Positions 44,188-52,883 of a stretch of 64,000 bases of DNA are shown in pieces. The notes below the pieces were generated by a model. The model was not told the origin of the DNA. It did not search any database and was given only the letters and a program-made list of their open reading frames with translations. Every line of letters starts with the position of its first letter. Position 1 is the first letter of the stretch. A program made the translations under genes and the position numbers. Origin of the DNA: Cognatitamlana onchidii (GTDB lineage Bacteria > Bacteroidota > Bacteroidia > Flavobacteriales > Flavobacteriaceae); assembly GCF_004804355.1 (NCBI RefSeq), contig NZ_SRWZ01000006.1:124001-188000 (forward strand), given 5' to 3'.

Positions 44188-45315
44188 ATGATGTCTGATA
44201 ATCTTCCAAAACGCAAAATTATTCATGTAGATATGGATGCTTTTTATGCCTCTGTTGAGCAAATGGATAATCCTAAACTGCAAGGAAAACCAATTGCTGT
44301 TGGTGGAGGAAGTAAGCGAGGAGTGATTAGCGCTGCTAGTTACGAAGCAAGAAAATACGGGGTTAAAAGTGCCATGGCGGGTAATTTGGCTTCTAAGCTT
44401 TGTCCAGAACTTATCTTTGTAAGGCCACGTTTTGAACGTTATACTCATATTTCTAAACAACTTAGAACCATATTTTTAGATTATACAGATTTAGTAGAAC
44501 CGCTTTCTTTAGATGAAGCTTATCTAGATGTTACAGAAAACAAAAAAGGTAACCCAAGTGCATCATTAATTGCAGAGGAAATAAGGTTTAGAATTTTAAA
44601 TGAAATTGGTTTAACAGCTTCAGCGGGAATTTCTATCAATAAATTTATAGCAAAAATAGCCAGTGATTACAATAAACCTAACGGACAAAAAACTGTTAAC
44701 CCAGAGGAAGTCATCACATTTTTAGAGCAGCTTGATATTAGAAAGTTTTATGGTATAGGCAAAGTAACTACTGAAAAAATGTACCAAAAAGGTATTTTTA
44801 CAGGACTCGACTTAAAACAAAAATCGTTAGAATACCTCGAGGCCAACTTTGGCAAATCGGGACGCTACTTTTACTACATAGTTCGAGGTATTCAAAATAG
44901 TGAAGTTACACCTAACCGCATAAGAAAAAGCTTAGCGGCAGAACGTACTTTTAAAGAGAATTTATCATCGGAAGTTTTTATGCTTGATAAACTCGAACAT
45001 ATTGCTGAAGAAGTTTCTAAACGATTAGCTAAAAGTAAAGTTGCTGGAAAAACGGTAACGCTAAAAATAAAGTATAGCGATTTCACCTTGCAAACTAGAA
45101 GTAAAACTTTATCATATTTTATACGTGACAAAAGTGTGATCTTAGAAACGGCAAAAGATTTGCTCTATCAAGAAAAACTAAATAATTCAGTACGATTATT
45201 AGGTATCTCTCTTTCCAATTTAAATACTGAAAAAAAGGAAGCCGACCTTAAAAATCACCAAAGTAAACCTGTGCAAAAGCAAAGTGTCAGTGTGCAGTTA
45301 CGGTTTGAGTTTTAG
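44188..45315 (+). CDS. dinB: DNA polymerase IV
   Basis: Error-prone Y-family translesion polymerase of 375 residues. The catalytic acidic residues lie in HVDMDAFYASVEQ and in SLDEAYLDV. A palm-finger core (AASYEARKYGVKSAMAG), helix-hairpin-helix (FYGIGKVTTEKM) and C-terminal little finger (NRIRKSLAAERTF..) follow. Its 3' 255 nt are nearly duplicated at 47.9-48.2 kb. The genomic neighbour downstream, where pyk would be expected, is separated by two cargo genes. Confidence 0.95.
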   Translation: MMSDNLPKRKIIHVDMDAFYASVEQMDNPKLQGKPIAVGGGSKRGVISAASYEARKYGVKSAMAGNLASKLCPELIFVRPRFERYTHISKQLRTIFLDYTDLVEPLSLDEAYLDVTENKKGNPSASLIAEEIRFRILNEIGLTASAGISINKFIAKIASDYNKPNGQKTVNPEEVITFLEQLDIRKFYGIGKVTTEKMYQKGIFTGLDLKQKSLEYLEANFGKSGRYFYYIVRGIQNSEVTPNRIRKSLAAERTFKENLSSEVFMLDKLEHIAEEVSKRLAKSKVAGKTVTLKIKYSDFTLQTRSKTLSYFIRDKSVILETAKDLLYQEKLNNSVRLLGISLSNLNTEKKEADLKNHQSKPVQKQSVSVQLRFEF

Positions 45316-45424
45316 ATTCAAAATCAAATACATTTTTAGCCTAATTAGGACTAATTGTGGTTAATTATTTATTATTCACGATAAACTAAAACTTCTATCT
45401 TCCGTTCAAAATTTGATAGGTAAA

Positions 45425-47248
45425 ATGAAAACATTCTTTATGCTTGCAATACTTACAGTTTTGCACATGCCTTTACTTGCTCAAGTAGAGGCACCTTCTA
45501 AATTACCATCACAACGATTAGAAAGTGAGTTTTTTACTGACAATTCTGGTGATTTTACTGCATCTCAAAGAATTACATTAGTTAATAATCCAGGTGATGA
45601 TTCATCTACTTTAAACACCAATATAGCAGCGCTTTCTAATACCGGCGGTGGTGTAATAACCATACCAGCAGGTACTTGGGAATTTGGAGAAATTGTATTG
45701 CTTTCTAATGTACATTTAATGTTTGATGAAAATGCTATTGTAAAACCTGTGCTTTCATCTAAAATTGATAAATCTATTTTTGTATTAGGATTTAATAATG
45801 CCAGTATTTCTAATGTAAGTATTCGTGCTATAAGTGGTAAGTTTACATTAGACATGTCTGAAATAAGTTATGACCTAAGAGTATTACCTTTTAATGTCAA
45901 AGATTTGGATAATTTTATGATCGCTGGTTGTCATGTTATCGATAAAAGAACAATACACTCTACAGTAAACTGTGGTGTTAGTAGAAACAATAATGTATGG
46001 GCAGGAGCTAGGAATGGTGTAGTAAAAGACATTACTGTTGAAAATGCTCATGATGGTTATGGTGCTGTTCAGGTAAGAGTTGGTGAACGTTTATTTTTTA
46101 AAAACATAATTTCTCTTAGTGGTGGTGCCACATTACGTATTGAAACTGATGCACACGAAACAACGAACCTACAAGCGCCAAGAACTGTAACTCGAGTTTC
46201 TGAAATTTCTGGTTATAACATAAAATGTAATGAAGGAAACTCTGCTGTAATGATACAACCTTGGGGAGTAACAAATGGCTGGTTTGATGTAGAAAAGATT
46301 GAAGCCACAAGTTGTAAAACAACCGTAAGAGTTGATAGAGCTTTTGTTGATGTAAATGCTGATGATATTGGTAGCTTTGATCCAGACTCTAGAATTACTG
46401 ATGTAACTAGTACTTACGGAACCAATGCACATATTAAAGATGGAAGTTTTAAATCTGTTCCTTGTGCCTTAAGAAACCTAATTAGTAATACTGCGCTTGA
46501 AGGTACTGGTGGTAGATGGTTTGTAGGTCCTACTATCGCACCAGTTTTATATACCGCAAGTAGTGATGGTCCTGATGATCCAAGATATTACAGAGTACGT
46601 ATCCCATCAGAAAGTGAGCTTGCAGCACAATCATCAAATTTTCCGGATAATTCATTAGTAATATCTCGTTGGAATCATACAAGAACTAATTGTAATGGTG
46701 GTAATGGTTTAACTTTTCCTATTACTGGTTTATCTGTTTCGCCTGCAGAATCAAGTATAACTACAGACGAGACTACACAATTAACAAAAATAATTACTCC
46801 CAACGGGGCTACAAATAAAGGTGTTACTTGGACGTCTTCAGACGAGGATGTTGCTTATGTAGATCAATGGGGTGCTGTTACTGGTATTAGTGAAGGTATT
46901 ACAACTATAACCCTTAATAGTACAGAAGGCAATTTTATTGCCACAGCAACAATTAAAGTAGAGAATAGTTTAAGTACTGATGTTTTTACAAATACCAAGC
47001 CTCAAATAAAGATATACCCCAACCCAATATCTGATAAAGATTTGTTTATTAATTTTAGCCAAACCCTAAATGAGCCTTTAATAGTTATATATAATGTAAA
47101 AGGGCAACAAGTCTACGAAAAGTCGTTTAAGGGAAGCATCGATAAAATAAAAATTAACACTTCAGAACTTCAATTAAATTCAGGGTTATACTTCCTTTTG
47201 ATAAAAAATGAGCAGTACAACCTTAATTTAAAACTGGGTGTTCAATAA
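45425..47248 (+). CDS. Secreted GH82-like (iota-carrageenase family) beta-helix protein with type IX sorting signal
   Basis: A 607-residue exported protein. Order: signal peptide (residues 1-19); right-handed beta-helix domain (about 30-350) with GGGVITIPAGTWEFGEIVLL near the start; a BIG2-type Ig domain (about 435-515; WTSSDEDVAYVDQWGAV); a C-terminal type IX sorting domain (KIYPNPISDKDLF). By my recall of the Alteromonas iota-carrageenase, the segment GGATLRIETD aligns with its active-site region. Gln216, Glu240 and Asp242 match the catalytic Gln, Glu and Asp, but the His position appears to be Trp280. Activity may therefore differ. The ATG at 45425 was chosen over an upstream TTG. Confidence 0.65.
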   Translation: MKTFFMLAILTVLHMPLLAQVEAPSKLPSQRLESEFFTDNSGDFTASQRITLVNNPGDDSSTLNTNIAALSNTGGGVITIPAGTWEFGEIVLLSNVHLMFDENAIVKPVLSSKIDKSIFVLGFNNASISNVSIRAISGKFTLDMSEISYDLRVLPFNVKDLDNFMIAGCHVIDKRTIHSTVNCGVSRNNNVWAGARNGVVKDITVENAHDGYGAVQVRVGERLFFKNIISLSGGATLRIETDAHETTNLQAPRTVTRVSEISGYNIKCNEGNSAVMIQPWGVTNGWFDVEKIEATSCKTTVRVDRAFVDVNADDIGSFDPDSRITDVTSTYGTNAHIKDGSFKSVPCALRNLISNTALEGTGGRWFVGPTIAPVLYTASSDGPDDPRYYRVRIPSESELAAQSSNFPDNSLVISRWNHTRTNCNGGNGLTFPITGLSVSPAESSITTDETTQLTKIITPNGATNKGVTWTSSDEDVAYVDQWGAVTGISEGITTITLNSTEGNFIATATIKVENSLSTDVFTNTKPQIKIYPNPISDKDLFINFSQTLNEPLIVIYNVKGQQVYEKSFKGSIDKIKINTSELQLNSGLYFLLIKNEQYNLNLKLGVQ

Positions 47249-47344
47249 AGCAAAGCTTACAAGTCTAAGACAAAATAAAATAATCTCTAAACTAAAGTAC
47301 TTATTAGTTTTATTTCTTCGCTTTATAAAAATATATGCTTTCAT

Positions 47345-47795
47345 TTAGAAACTACAGCTCCCTATTTCTGTAACACTTAAAGTGTTTACCATCCCCTTAG
47401 CCTTCATAGGCATGGCTGCTAAACTAATAAACATATCACCCACATCGAGATAACCCTTTTTACAAGCAATGGCACTCATATCCTTAATGGTCTCATATGT
47501 ACTAACAAACTTATCATAATAAAAAGCTCGTACACCCCACAACAAACTTAAACACTTTAAAATACGCCTATTTGATCTAAAAACTAAAATATGGAATGAG
47601 ACGGTCTCCAAGCAGAAATTTGAAATGCAGTATACCCAGTATTAGTATAGTAAGTTTAGAAATGGCTTTTGCACCAATCTCGTTTGCCATATTTGCAGCG
47701 TGAAAACAAATGGGCTTTGTAATATAGCGACTGGTGCGAATAGGGGGCGGCCATTGTGGTACTTGAATTAAGGTAGAAGTCACTAGAATTTTAAG
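47345..47795 (-). pseudogene. Truncated second copy of the pyk 3' end
   Basis: Minus-strand sequence matching the last about 145 codons of the intact pyk at 50084, at roughly 85 percent nucleotide identity by eye. It runs from the stop codon (47345) up to LIQVPQ, where it ends abruptly. Two insertions (+2 near 47597, +5 near 47650) destroy the frame. There is no promoter or start. The break with the dinB remnant is at about 47795-47802. Confidence 0.9.
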
Positions 47796-47801
47796 ACTCT
47801 G

Positions 47802-48244
47802 ATTTTGGGAAATCTGGACGCTATTATTACCATATCGCTAGAGGTATTCATAATAGCGAGGTAAAACCCAACCGAATACGAAAGACCTTAGCTACTGAGC
47901 GCATCTTTAGTGAAGATTTATCATCGGAAGTTTTTATGCTTGATAAACTCGAACATATTGCTGAAGAAGTTTCTAAACGATTAGCTAAAAGTAAAGTTGC
48001 TGGGAAAACGGTAACGCTAAAAATAAAGTATAGCGATTTCACCTTGCAAACTAGAAGTAAAACTTTATCCTATTTTATACGTGATAAAAGTATGACCTTA
48101 GAAACGGCAAAAGGTTTGCTCTATCAAGAAAAACTAAATAATTCAGTACGATTATTAGGTATCTCTCTTTCTAATCTTAATACAGAAAATAGAGAAACAA
48201 AGGAAAAAAACAGTATCAGCGTACAATTAAACTTCAAATTTTAA
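47802..48244 (+). pseudogene. Truncated second copy of the dinB 3' end
   Basis: Matches the C-terminal about 146 codons of DinB from FGKSGRY to the stop, in an uninterrupted frame but with no start. Positions 47917-48171 differ from dinB 44961-45215 at only about 6 of 255 bases. The preceding about 110 nt and the tail after 48171 diverge strongly: the ending is SISVQLNFKF rather than SVSVQLRFEF and shorter. Confidence 0.9.
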
Positions 48245-48390
48245 ACAACTACACCACTGTATTTAACCTGGCCAATGAATTTGAAATAAAAAATAATTAA
48301 TTTGGTTGTCAATTAACAATGCCTAACTTGACACCAAGAGTTTTTATCAGATTTAAAAATGGAACCCAAAACGTTAAACTAATATTTATA

Positions 48391-48428
48391 AAACATTTAT
48401 GATGTTTTTCTCATAATACATATTATGA
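48391..48428. repeat. Two small palindromes upstream of the acetylesterase gene
   Basis: AAACAT-TTATG-ATGTTT at 48391-48407 and TCATAATA-CA-TATTATGA at 48411-48428, within 45-80 nt of the start codon at 48472. They could be operator sites for a regulator or only AT-rich chance; no -7 box is visible. Confidence 0.4.
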
Positions 48429-48471
48429 AAAGAACAACCAAACCTTGATATCTAAATTACGACTAAACAAC

Positions 48472-49956
48472 ATGAGCCTTCCACAAAAACCCTCTCTTTT
48501 AAACAAACTATTTATCTCAATATTGGTTTTTACCAATCCGCTATTCATGGAATATGTTATGGCCGAGGTTAAACTTCCTGCTATTGTTTCTTCCAACATG
48601 GTCTTACAACGAAATACTACAGTTACGCTGTGGGGCTGGGCAGATGCTAAGGAAAAAATATCTGTAGAACTATCTTGGCTAAATACTCCTTTAAAATTAG
48701 AGGCTAGTGAAAAAGGAACTTGGCAAATTAATGTAGAAACAAACAATAGTAGGAAGCCCCAAACTATTAAAATAAAAAGTGACACATCAAATCTCTTATT
48801 AGAAAATGTCGTATTTGGTGAGGTATGGCTCTGTTCTGGGCAATCCAACATGTTCCAGCCTATGAAAGGGTATAAAGGACAGCCCACTTTTAGCTCTACA
48901 TTGACAATTGCAAAGTCTTCAAACACAAAATTACGTCTGTTTACTGTCAAGAAAGTAGGCTCTAGAATACCGGTTGAAAATATTGAAGACTATATCTCCT
49001 GGCAGCAAGCAACACCAAACAACGTTGCAAACTTTAGTGCTGTGGCGTATTTTTTCGGTCAACAATTGCAAGCCATTTTAGATGTTCCGGTTGGCCTAAT
49101 TCATACGTCATGGGGAGCAAGTAAAATTCAAGCTTGGATGAGTAAAGACGCTCTAAAACCCTTTCAAGAGGTTAGCCTTGAAAATGCAAACCTAAAAAAA
49201 GCAAACCGAATTCCAACAGCACTCTTTAATGCTATGATTTATCCCTTAGTAAACTATAAAATTAAAGGCGTTTTATGGTATCAAGGCGAGGGAAATCGCA
49301 ATGAACCCGAAAACTATAAAAAACTATTTCCCGCTATGGTAAAAGATTGGAGGACATTATGGGGACTTGGAGACTTCCCTTTCTACTTCGTTCAAATAGC
49401 TCCTTACTGGTATAATGATAATAGTGCCTTCCAATCTGTTACTAATACTGCCTTTATGCGCGAAGCGCAACTACAATGCCTGGACATCATTCCAAATTCG
49501 GGTATAGCCATTACCATGGATATTGGAGATGAATATTGTATTCATCCTCCAAAGAAAAAAGAAGTAGCTGATCGACTACTACTTAATGCCCTTCATAATA
49601 CTTACGGATTCGAAACTGTTGAGTATACAGCTCCTAGTTATAAATCTTTTGAATTAAAAGATAACAGCGTAGTTCTAAAATTTAACAATGTAGGCAATGG
49701 TCTATTTACTTATGATCAACTAGAAGGGTTTGAAATTTCTGGAAACGATAAGGTATTTTATCCCGCAGAAGCTAAAATTATTAATGGCCAAGATATTCTT
49801 GTAAAAAGTGATAAGGTCACGAGTCCAGTAGCGGTAAGATACGCATGGAGTAACTGGACTAAAGGCAGCTTATTAGGCACAAATCTTCTACCTGTATCTT
49901 CGTTTAGGACTGATTTATGGAATGATAATGACGCTACTCGTCCCAAAAAGATATAA
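48472..49956 (+). CDS. Sialate O-acetylesterase-like SGNH hydrolase, secreted
   Basis: A 494-residue exported carbohydrate esterase of the sialate O-acetylesterase family. Features: an N-terminal signal (LLNKLFISILVFTNPLFM), the leading beta-sandwich (LPAIVSSNMVLQRNTTVTLWGWA), the nucleophile motif CSGQSNM, HTSWGASKIQAWM, WYQGEGN and a terminal His block (CIHPPKKKEVADRL). It would remove acetyl groups from polysaccharides. The ATG at 48472 was chosen over a TTG at 48445. It is the second cargo gene of the dinB-pyk interval. Confidence 0.88.
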   Translation: MSLPQKPSLLNKLFISILVFTNPLFMEYVMAEVKLPAIVSSNMVLQRNTTVTLWGWADAKEKISVELSWLNTPLKLEASEKGTWQINVETNNSRKPQTIKIKSDTSNLLLENVVFGEVWLCSGQSNMFQPMKGYKGQPTFSSTLTIAKSSNTKLRLFTVKKVGSRIPVENIEDYISWQQATPNNVANFSAVAYFFGQQLQAILDVPVGLIHTSWGASKIQAWMSKDALKPFQEVSLENANLKKANRIPTALFNAMIYPLVNYKIKGVLWYQGEGNRNEPENYKKLFPAMVKDWRTLWGLGDFPFYFVQIAPYWYNDNSAFQSVTNTAFMREAQLQCLDIIPNSGIAITMDIGDEYCIHPPKKKEVADRLLLNALHNTYGFETVEYTAPSYKSFELKDNSVVLKFNNVGNGLFTYDQLEGFEISGNDKVFYPAEAKIINGQDILVKSDKVTSPVAVRYAWSNWTKGSLLGTNLLPVSSFRTDLWNDNDATRPKKI

Positions 49957-49990
49957 CCTCTAAAGGTGACAATACTATTATAAAGTAAAA

Positions 49991-50028
49991 AAACGAAATG
50001 CGTCGTAAAATCACTATGCATTTCGTTT
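49991..50028. terminator. Bidirectional terminator between the acetylesterase gene and pyk
   Basis: Perfect 11-bp inverted repeat AAACGAAATGC / GCATTTCGTTT. A-rich sequence on the left gives the T tract for pyk (minus), with a short T run on the right for the esterase. Confidence 0.8.
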
Positions 50029-50083
50029 ATTATTAAATATTAGGAATCCCTATCCCAATAATATGTCAAACACGTGTAAAAGT

Positions 50084-51529
50084 CTAAAAACTACAGCTCT
50101 CTATTTCTGTAACACGTAGAGTATTTACCATCCCTTTAGCCTTCATTGGCATGGCTGCTAAACTAATAAGCATATCGCCTACGTCTAGGTAGCCCATTTT
50201 ACAAGCTATGGCATTTACATCCTCAATAGTCTCATCGGTACTAACAAACTTATCATAATAAAAAGCTCGTACACCCCACAACAAACTCAAACGCGTTAAA
50301 ATACGCCTATTTGATGTAAATACTAAAATATGACATGACGGTCTCCAAGCAGAAATTTGAAATGCAGTATACCCACTATTAGTAAGTGTAGAAATGGCTT
50401 TTGCACTAATCTCGTTCGCCATATTTGCGGCATGATAACAAATGGACTTTGTAATATAGCGATTGGTGCGAATATGAGGCGGCAATTGTGGTACTTGAAT
50501 TAAAGCAGAATTCTCAACACTTTTAAGAATATCAGACATTTGTTTAATGACCTGAATAGGATATTGACCAACAGACGTTTCCCCCGATAACATTACAGCA
50601 TCTGCACCATCCATAACAGAGTTTGCTACATCATTAACCTCAGCTCTTGTTGGTGTTAAACTAGAAATCATGGTCTCCATCATTTGCGTAGCAATAATAA
50701 CAGGAATTCTTGCTTTTTTAGCACGTAATACCAGTTGCTTTTGAATAAGCGGCACCTCTTGTGCTGGCACCTCAACACCTAGGTCACCACGAGCAACCAT
50801 TAAACCATCACAATGAGCAACAATTTTATCTATATTCTCAACTGCTTCTGGTTTTTCAATTTTTGCTACAATTGGAATTTTATAATCGGAATGCTTAGCA
50901 ATAAGATCTCTTAACTGCATCAAATCTTCAGCATGTCTTACAAACGATAACGCAATCCAGTCTACATCAAGGCTAATAGCAAATATAGCATCCTTTATAT
51001 CTTTTTCGGTTAATGCAGGTTGCGAAATATCTGTGTTAGGAAGATTAACCCCTTTTTTAGATTTTAAAGGACCTCCTTGTATAACTTTAGCTTTAACCTC
51101 AGATTTTTTATCGGTAGATACGACTTCAAAAATTAACTTTCCGTCGTCTAAAAGGATACGCTCTCCTGGCTTCGCATCTTGAGGAAAACGATCATAAGTC
51201 ATATATACACGTTCTTTTGTCCCTTCAAAACGTTCTCCTGTAGCAAAAATAATCTCGTCGCCTGGGTTTACAACAACCTCTTCCTTCATAACGCCCACAC
51301 GAAGTTTTGGACCTTGTAAATCTGCAAGAATAGCAGCGGTAAATCCATACTCATCATTAAGCTCACGAATCATTTTAACACGTTCAGCTACATCATTATA
51401 ATCAGCATGAGAAAAATTTATTCTGAATACATTAGCACCCTCTTCTAGCATTCCCTTTAAGACTTCTTTAGAGCTTGTAGCGGGACCAAGAGTTGCTACT
51501 ATTTTTGTCTTTTTTAATATTGTTGACAT
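50084..51529 (-). CDS. pyk: Pyruvate kinase
   Basis: Converts phosphoenolpyruvate and ADP to pyruvate and ATP. At 481 residues it is normal length. It has the N-terminal TKIVATLGPATSS, the active-site IPIVAKIEKPEAVENID segment with catalytic Lys, MVARGDLGVEVP, and the TPTRAEVNDVANSVMDG stretch. Its 3' end is duplicated as a remnant at 47345. Its start overlaps by 1 nt the stop of the IPExxxVDY gene (TAATG). Confidence 0.97.
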   Translation of the reverse strand: MSTILKKTKIVATLGPATSSKEVLKGMLEEGANVFRINFSHADYNDVAERVKMIRELNDEYGFTAAILADLQGPKLRVGVMKEEVVVNPGDEIIFATGERFEGTKERVYMTYDRFPQDAKPGERILLDDGKLIFEVVSTDKKSEVKAKVIQGGPLKSKKGVNLPNTDISQPALTEKDIKDAIFAISLDVDWIALSFVRHAEDLMQLRDLIAKHSDYKIPIVAKIEKPEAVENIDKIVAHCDGLMVARGDLGVEVPAQEVPLIQKQLVLRAKKARIPVIIATQMMETMISSLTPTRAEVNDVANSVMDGADAVMLSGETSVGQYPIQVIKQMSDILKSVENSALIQVPQLPPHIRTNRYITKSICYHAANMANEISAKAISTLTNSGYTAFQISAWRPSCHILVFTSNRRILTRLSLLWGVRAFYYDKFVSTDETIEDVNAIACKMGYLDVGDMLISLAAMPMKAKGMVNTLRVTEIESCSF

Positions 51530-52014
51530 TAGTTAAAAATTAAATTGTCTTTAGATTTCAATTTACTAGAATCAATACTATAAGCAGTGGCAACTTGTGG
51601 AATTCTTAAAATACTATCTACGATATATTTTTCTTTATTAAAGCTAAAATCGCTTTCTATTTTTAAAAAAAAGTTGACCGTTTTATGTTCTGGTAATAAA
51701 TGAAATGTTTTTATTATTTTTTCTTGAGTGTCGAATAACGACCTAATTTCTCGTTCTTTAAGTTCTTCTGTCTTACAAATGTTTGACACCAAACTCCAAG
51801 TTATTAGCTGTTTATGGTCTTCCCATTCGTAAATAGCGTATGAAGCCTCTCCATCATTAAAGTCTAAATCAGAAGCTTTTCTAGTAAGCGCAGTACCTAA
51901 GTATTTATTTATTAAATAGGCTAATCTATAATCTTCAAGCCTACAATGCACTGCAATTAAGGTATATAGCGCCTCATCCAAAGTATCTTCTAAAATAAAC
52001 TTATGAACAGCCAT
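51529..52014 (-). CDS. IPExxxVDY family protein
   Basis: A 161-residue soluble protein of the family named for its motif IPExxxVDY, here in the variant IPQVATAYSID near the C-terminus. It is a marker protein beside pyk and rnc in Flavobacteriia. It starts at ATG 52014, though one three codons earlier exists. Function unknown. It shares a 1-nt stop/start overlap with pyk and so is translationally coupled to it. Confidence 0.85.
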   Translation of the reverse strand: MAVHKFILEDTLDEALYTLIAVHCRLEDYRLAYLINKYLGTALTRKASDLDFNDGEASYAIYEWEDHKQLITWSLVSNICKTEELKEREIRSLFDTQEKIIKTFHLLPEHKTVNFFLKIESDFSFNKEKYIVDSILRIPQVATAYSIDSSKLKSKDNLIFN

Positions 52015-52135
52015 AATTCGCATTAAACTTCGGTAAATATAGTATTAATATGCTTTTGTCGTATCACAATTAGGGCAATGTTAACATGAAAATCAACTAA
52101 AACGTTGTAGTGAATTAACAAATGTTAAGCCTACT

Positions 52136-52876
52136 TTAAATCATTTGTGACATCCTGCTCTGGAACACAAAAAAAGCACGTTTTGAAGCTTTTTCTTCAG
52201 CTTTTTTCTTTGAAGTTGCACGTGCTTTAGCTACTACTTTATTATCTATTGATAACTTTACTGAAAAATGCCTTACATCGTCATTTCCAGTATCCTCATA
52301 CACATTATAACCAAATGTCTTTTTTTCTTTTTGGCACCACTCTATTAGTAAACTTTTATAACTAATTACTTTACCTTCTAGTTTTTCTATATCAACATAG
52401 GGTTTTATAACTCTTCGATCAATAAACTTTTCACAATACCTATACCCTCGGTCTAAAAAGATAGCACCAACAAGCGCTTCAAAAAGGTTGCCATGAATAT
52501 TATCTCCAAACTGACCTGAAGGTATCTTGCTCTCTACAAGATCTATTAACTTTAAATCTTTACCAAGTTCATTTAAATGCTCTCTACTTACTACCTTAGA
52601 TCGCATTTTTGTTAAATATCCTTCATCGCCACCTGGCACCTCCAAATATAAATGCGATGCGATGACAGAACTAAGCATGGCATCCCCCAAAAACTCCAAA
52701 CGCTCATAGTTAAAAGGATTCCCTTTACTATCTCTAATATTCATGGAGCGGTGTGTAAAAGCTCTTTTGTAGTATTTAAGGTTCTTTGGCTTAAAGCCCA
52801 GCATTTCATTTAAGGCCATAAAAAAATTCCCGTTACGTTTAAAACGGGAATTTAGTATGTTACGAATGCTATCCAT
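52136..52876 (-). CDS. rnc: Ribonuclease III
   Basis: Double-strand-specific endoribonuclease for rRNA and mRNA processing, 246 residues. The signature ERLEFLGDAMLSSVIASHLY contains the catalytic Glu/Asp cluster. The C-terminal double-stranded RNA-binding domain includes YKSLLIEWCQKEKK and the terminal RATSKKKAEEKASKRAFF. It starts 7 nt after the fabF stop and is thus in the same transcript. Confidence 0.96.
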   Translation of the reverse strand: MDSIRNILNSRFKRNGNFFMALNEMLGFKPKNLKYYKRAFTHRSMNIRDSKGNPFNYERLEFLGDAMLSSVIASHLYLEVPGGDEGYLTKMRSKVVSREHLNELGKDLKLIDLVESKIPSGQFGDNIHGNLFEALVGAIFLDRGYRYCEKFIDRRVIKPYVDIEKLEGKVISYKSLLIEWCQKEKKTFGYNVYEDTGNDDVRHFSVKLSIDNKVVAKARATSKKKAEEKASKRAFFVFQSRMSQMI

Positions 52877-52883
52877 TCGGGAT

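Noticed and set aside
47249-47344. Weak hairpin AAACTAA / TTAGTTT as a terminator for the GH82-like gene
   Set aside because: The stem is 7 bp of mostly A-T pairs with a poor T tract; not strong enough to list as a feature.
44188-51529. A transposon as the cause of the dinB/pyk duplication
   Set aside because: No transposase, terminal inverted repeats or target-site duplication is seen at the junctions; homologous recombination explains the pattern better.
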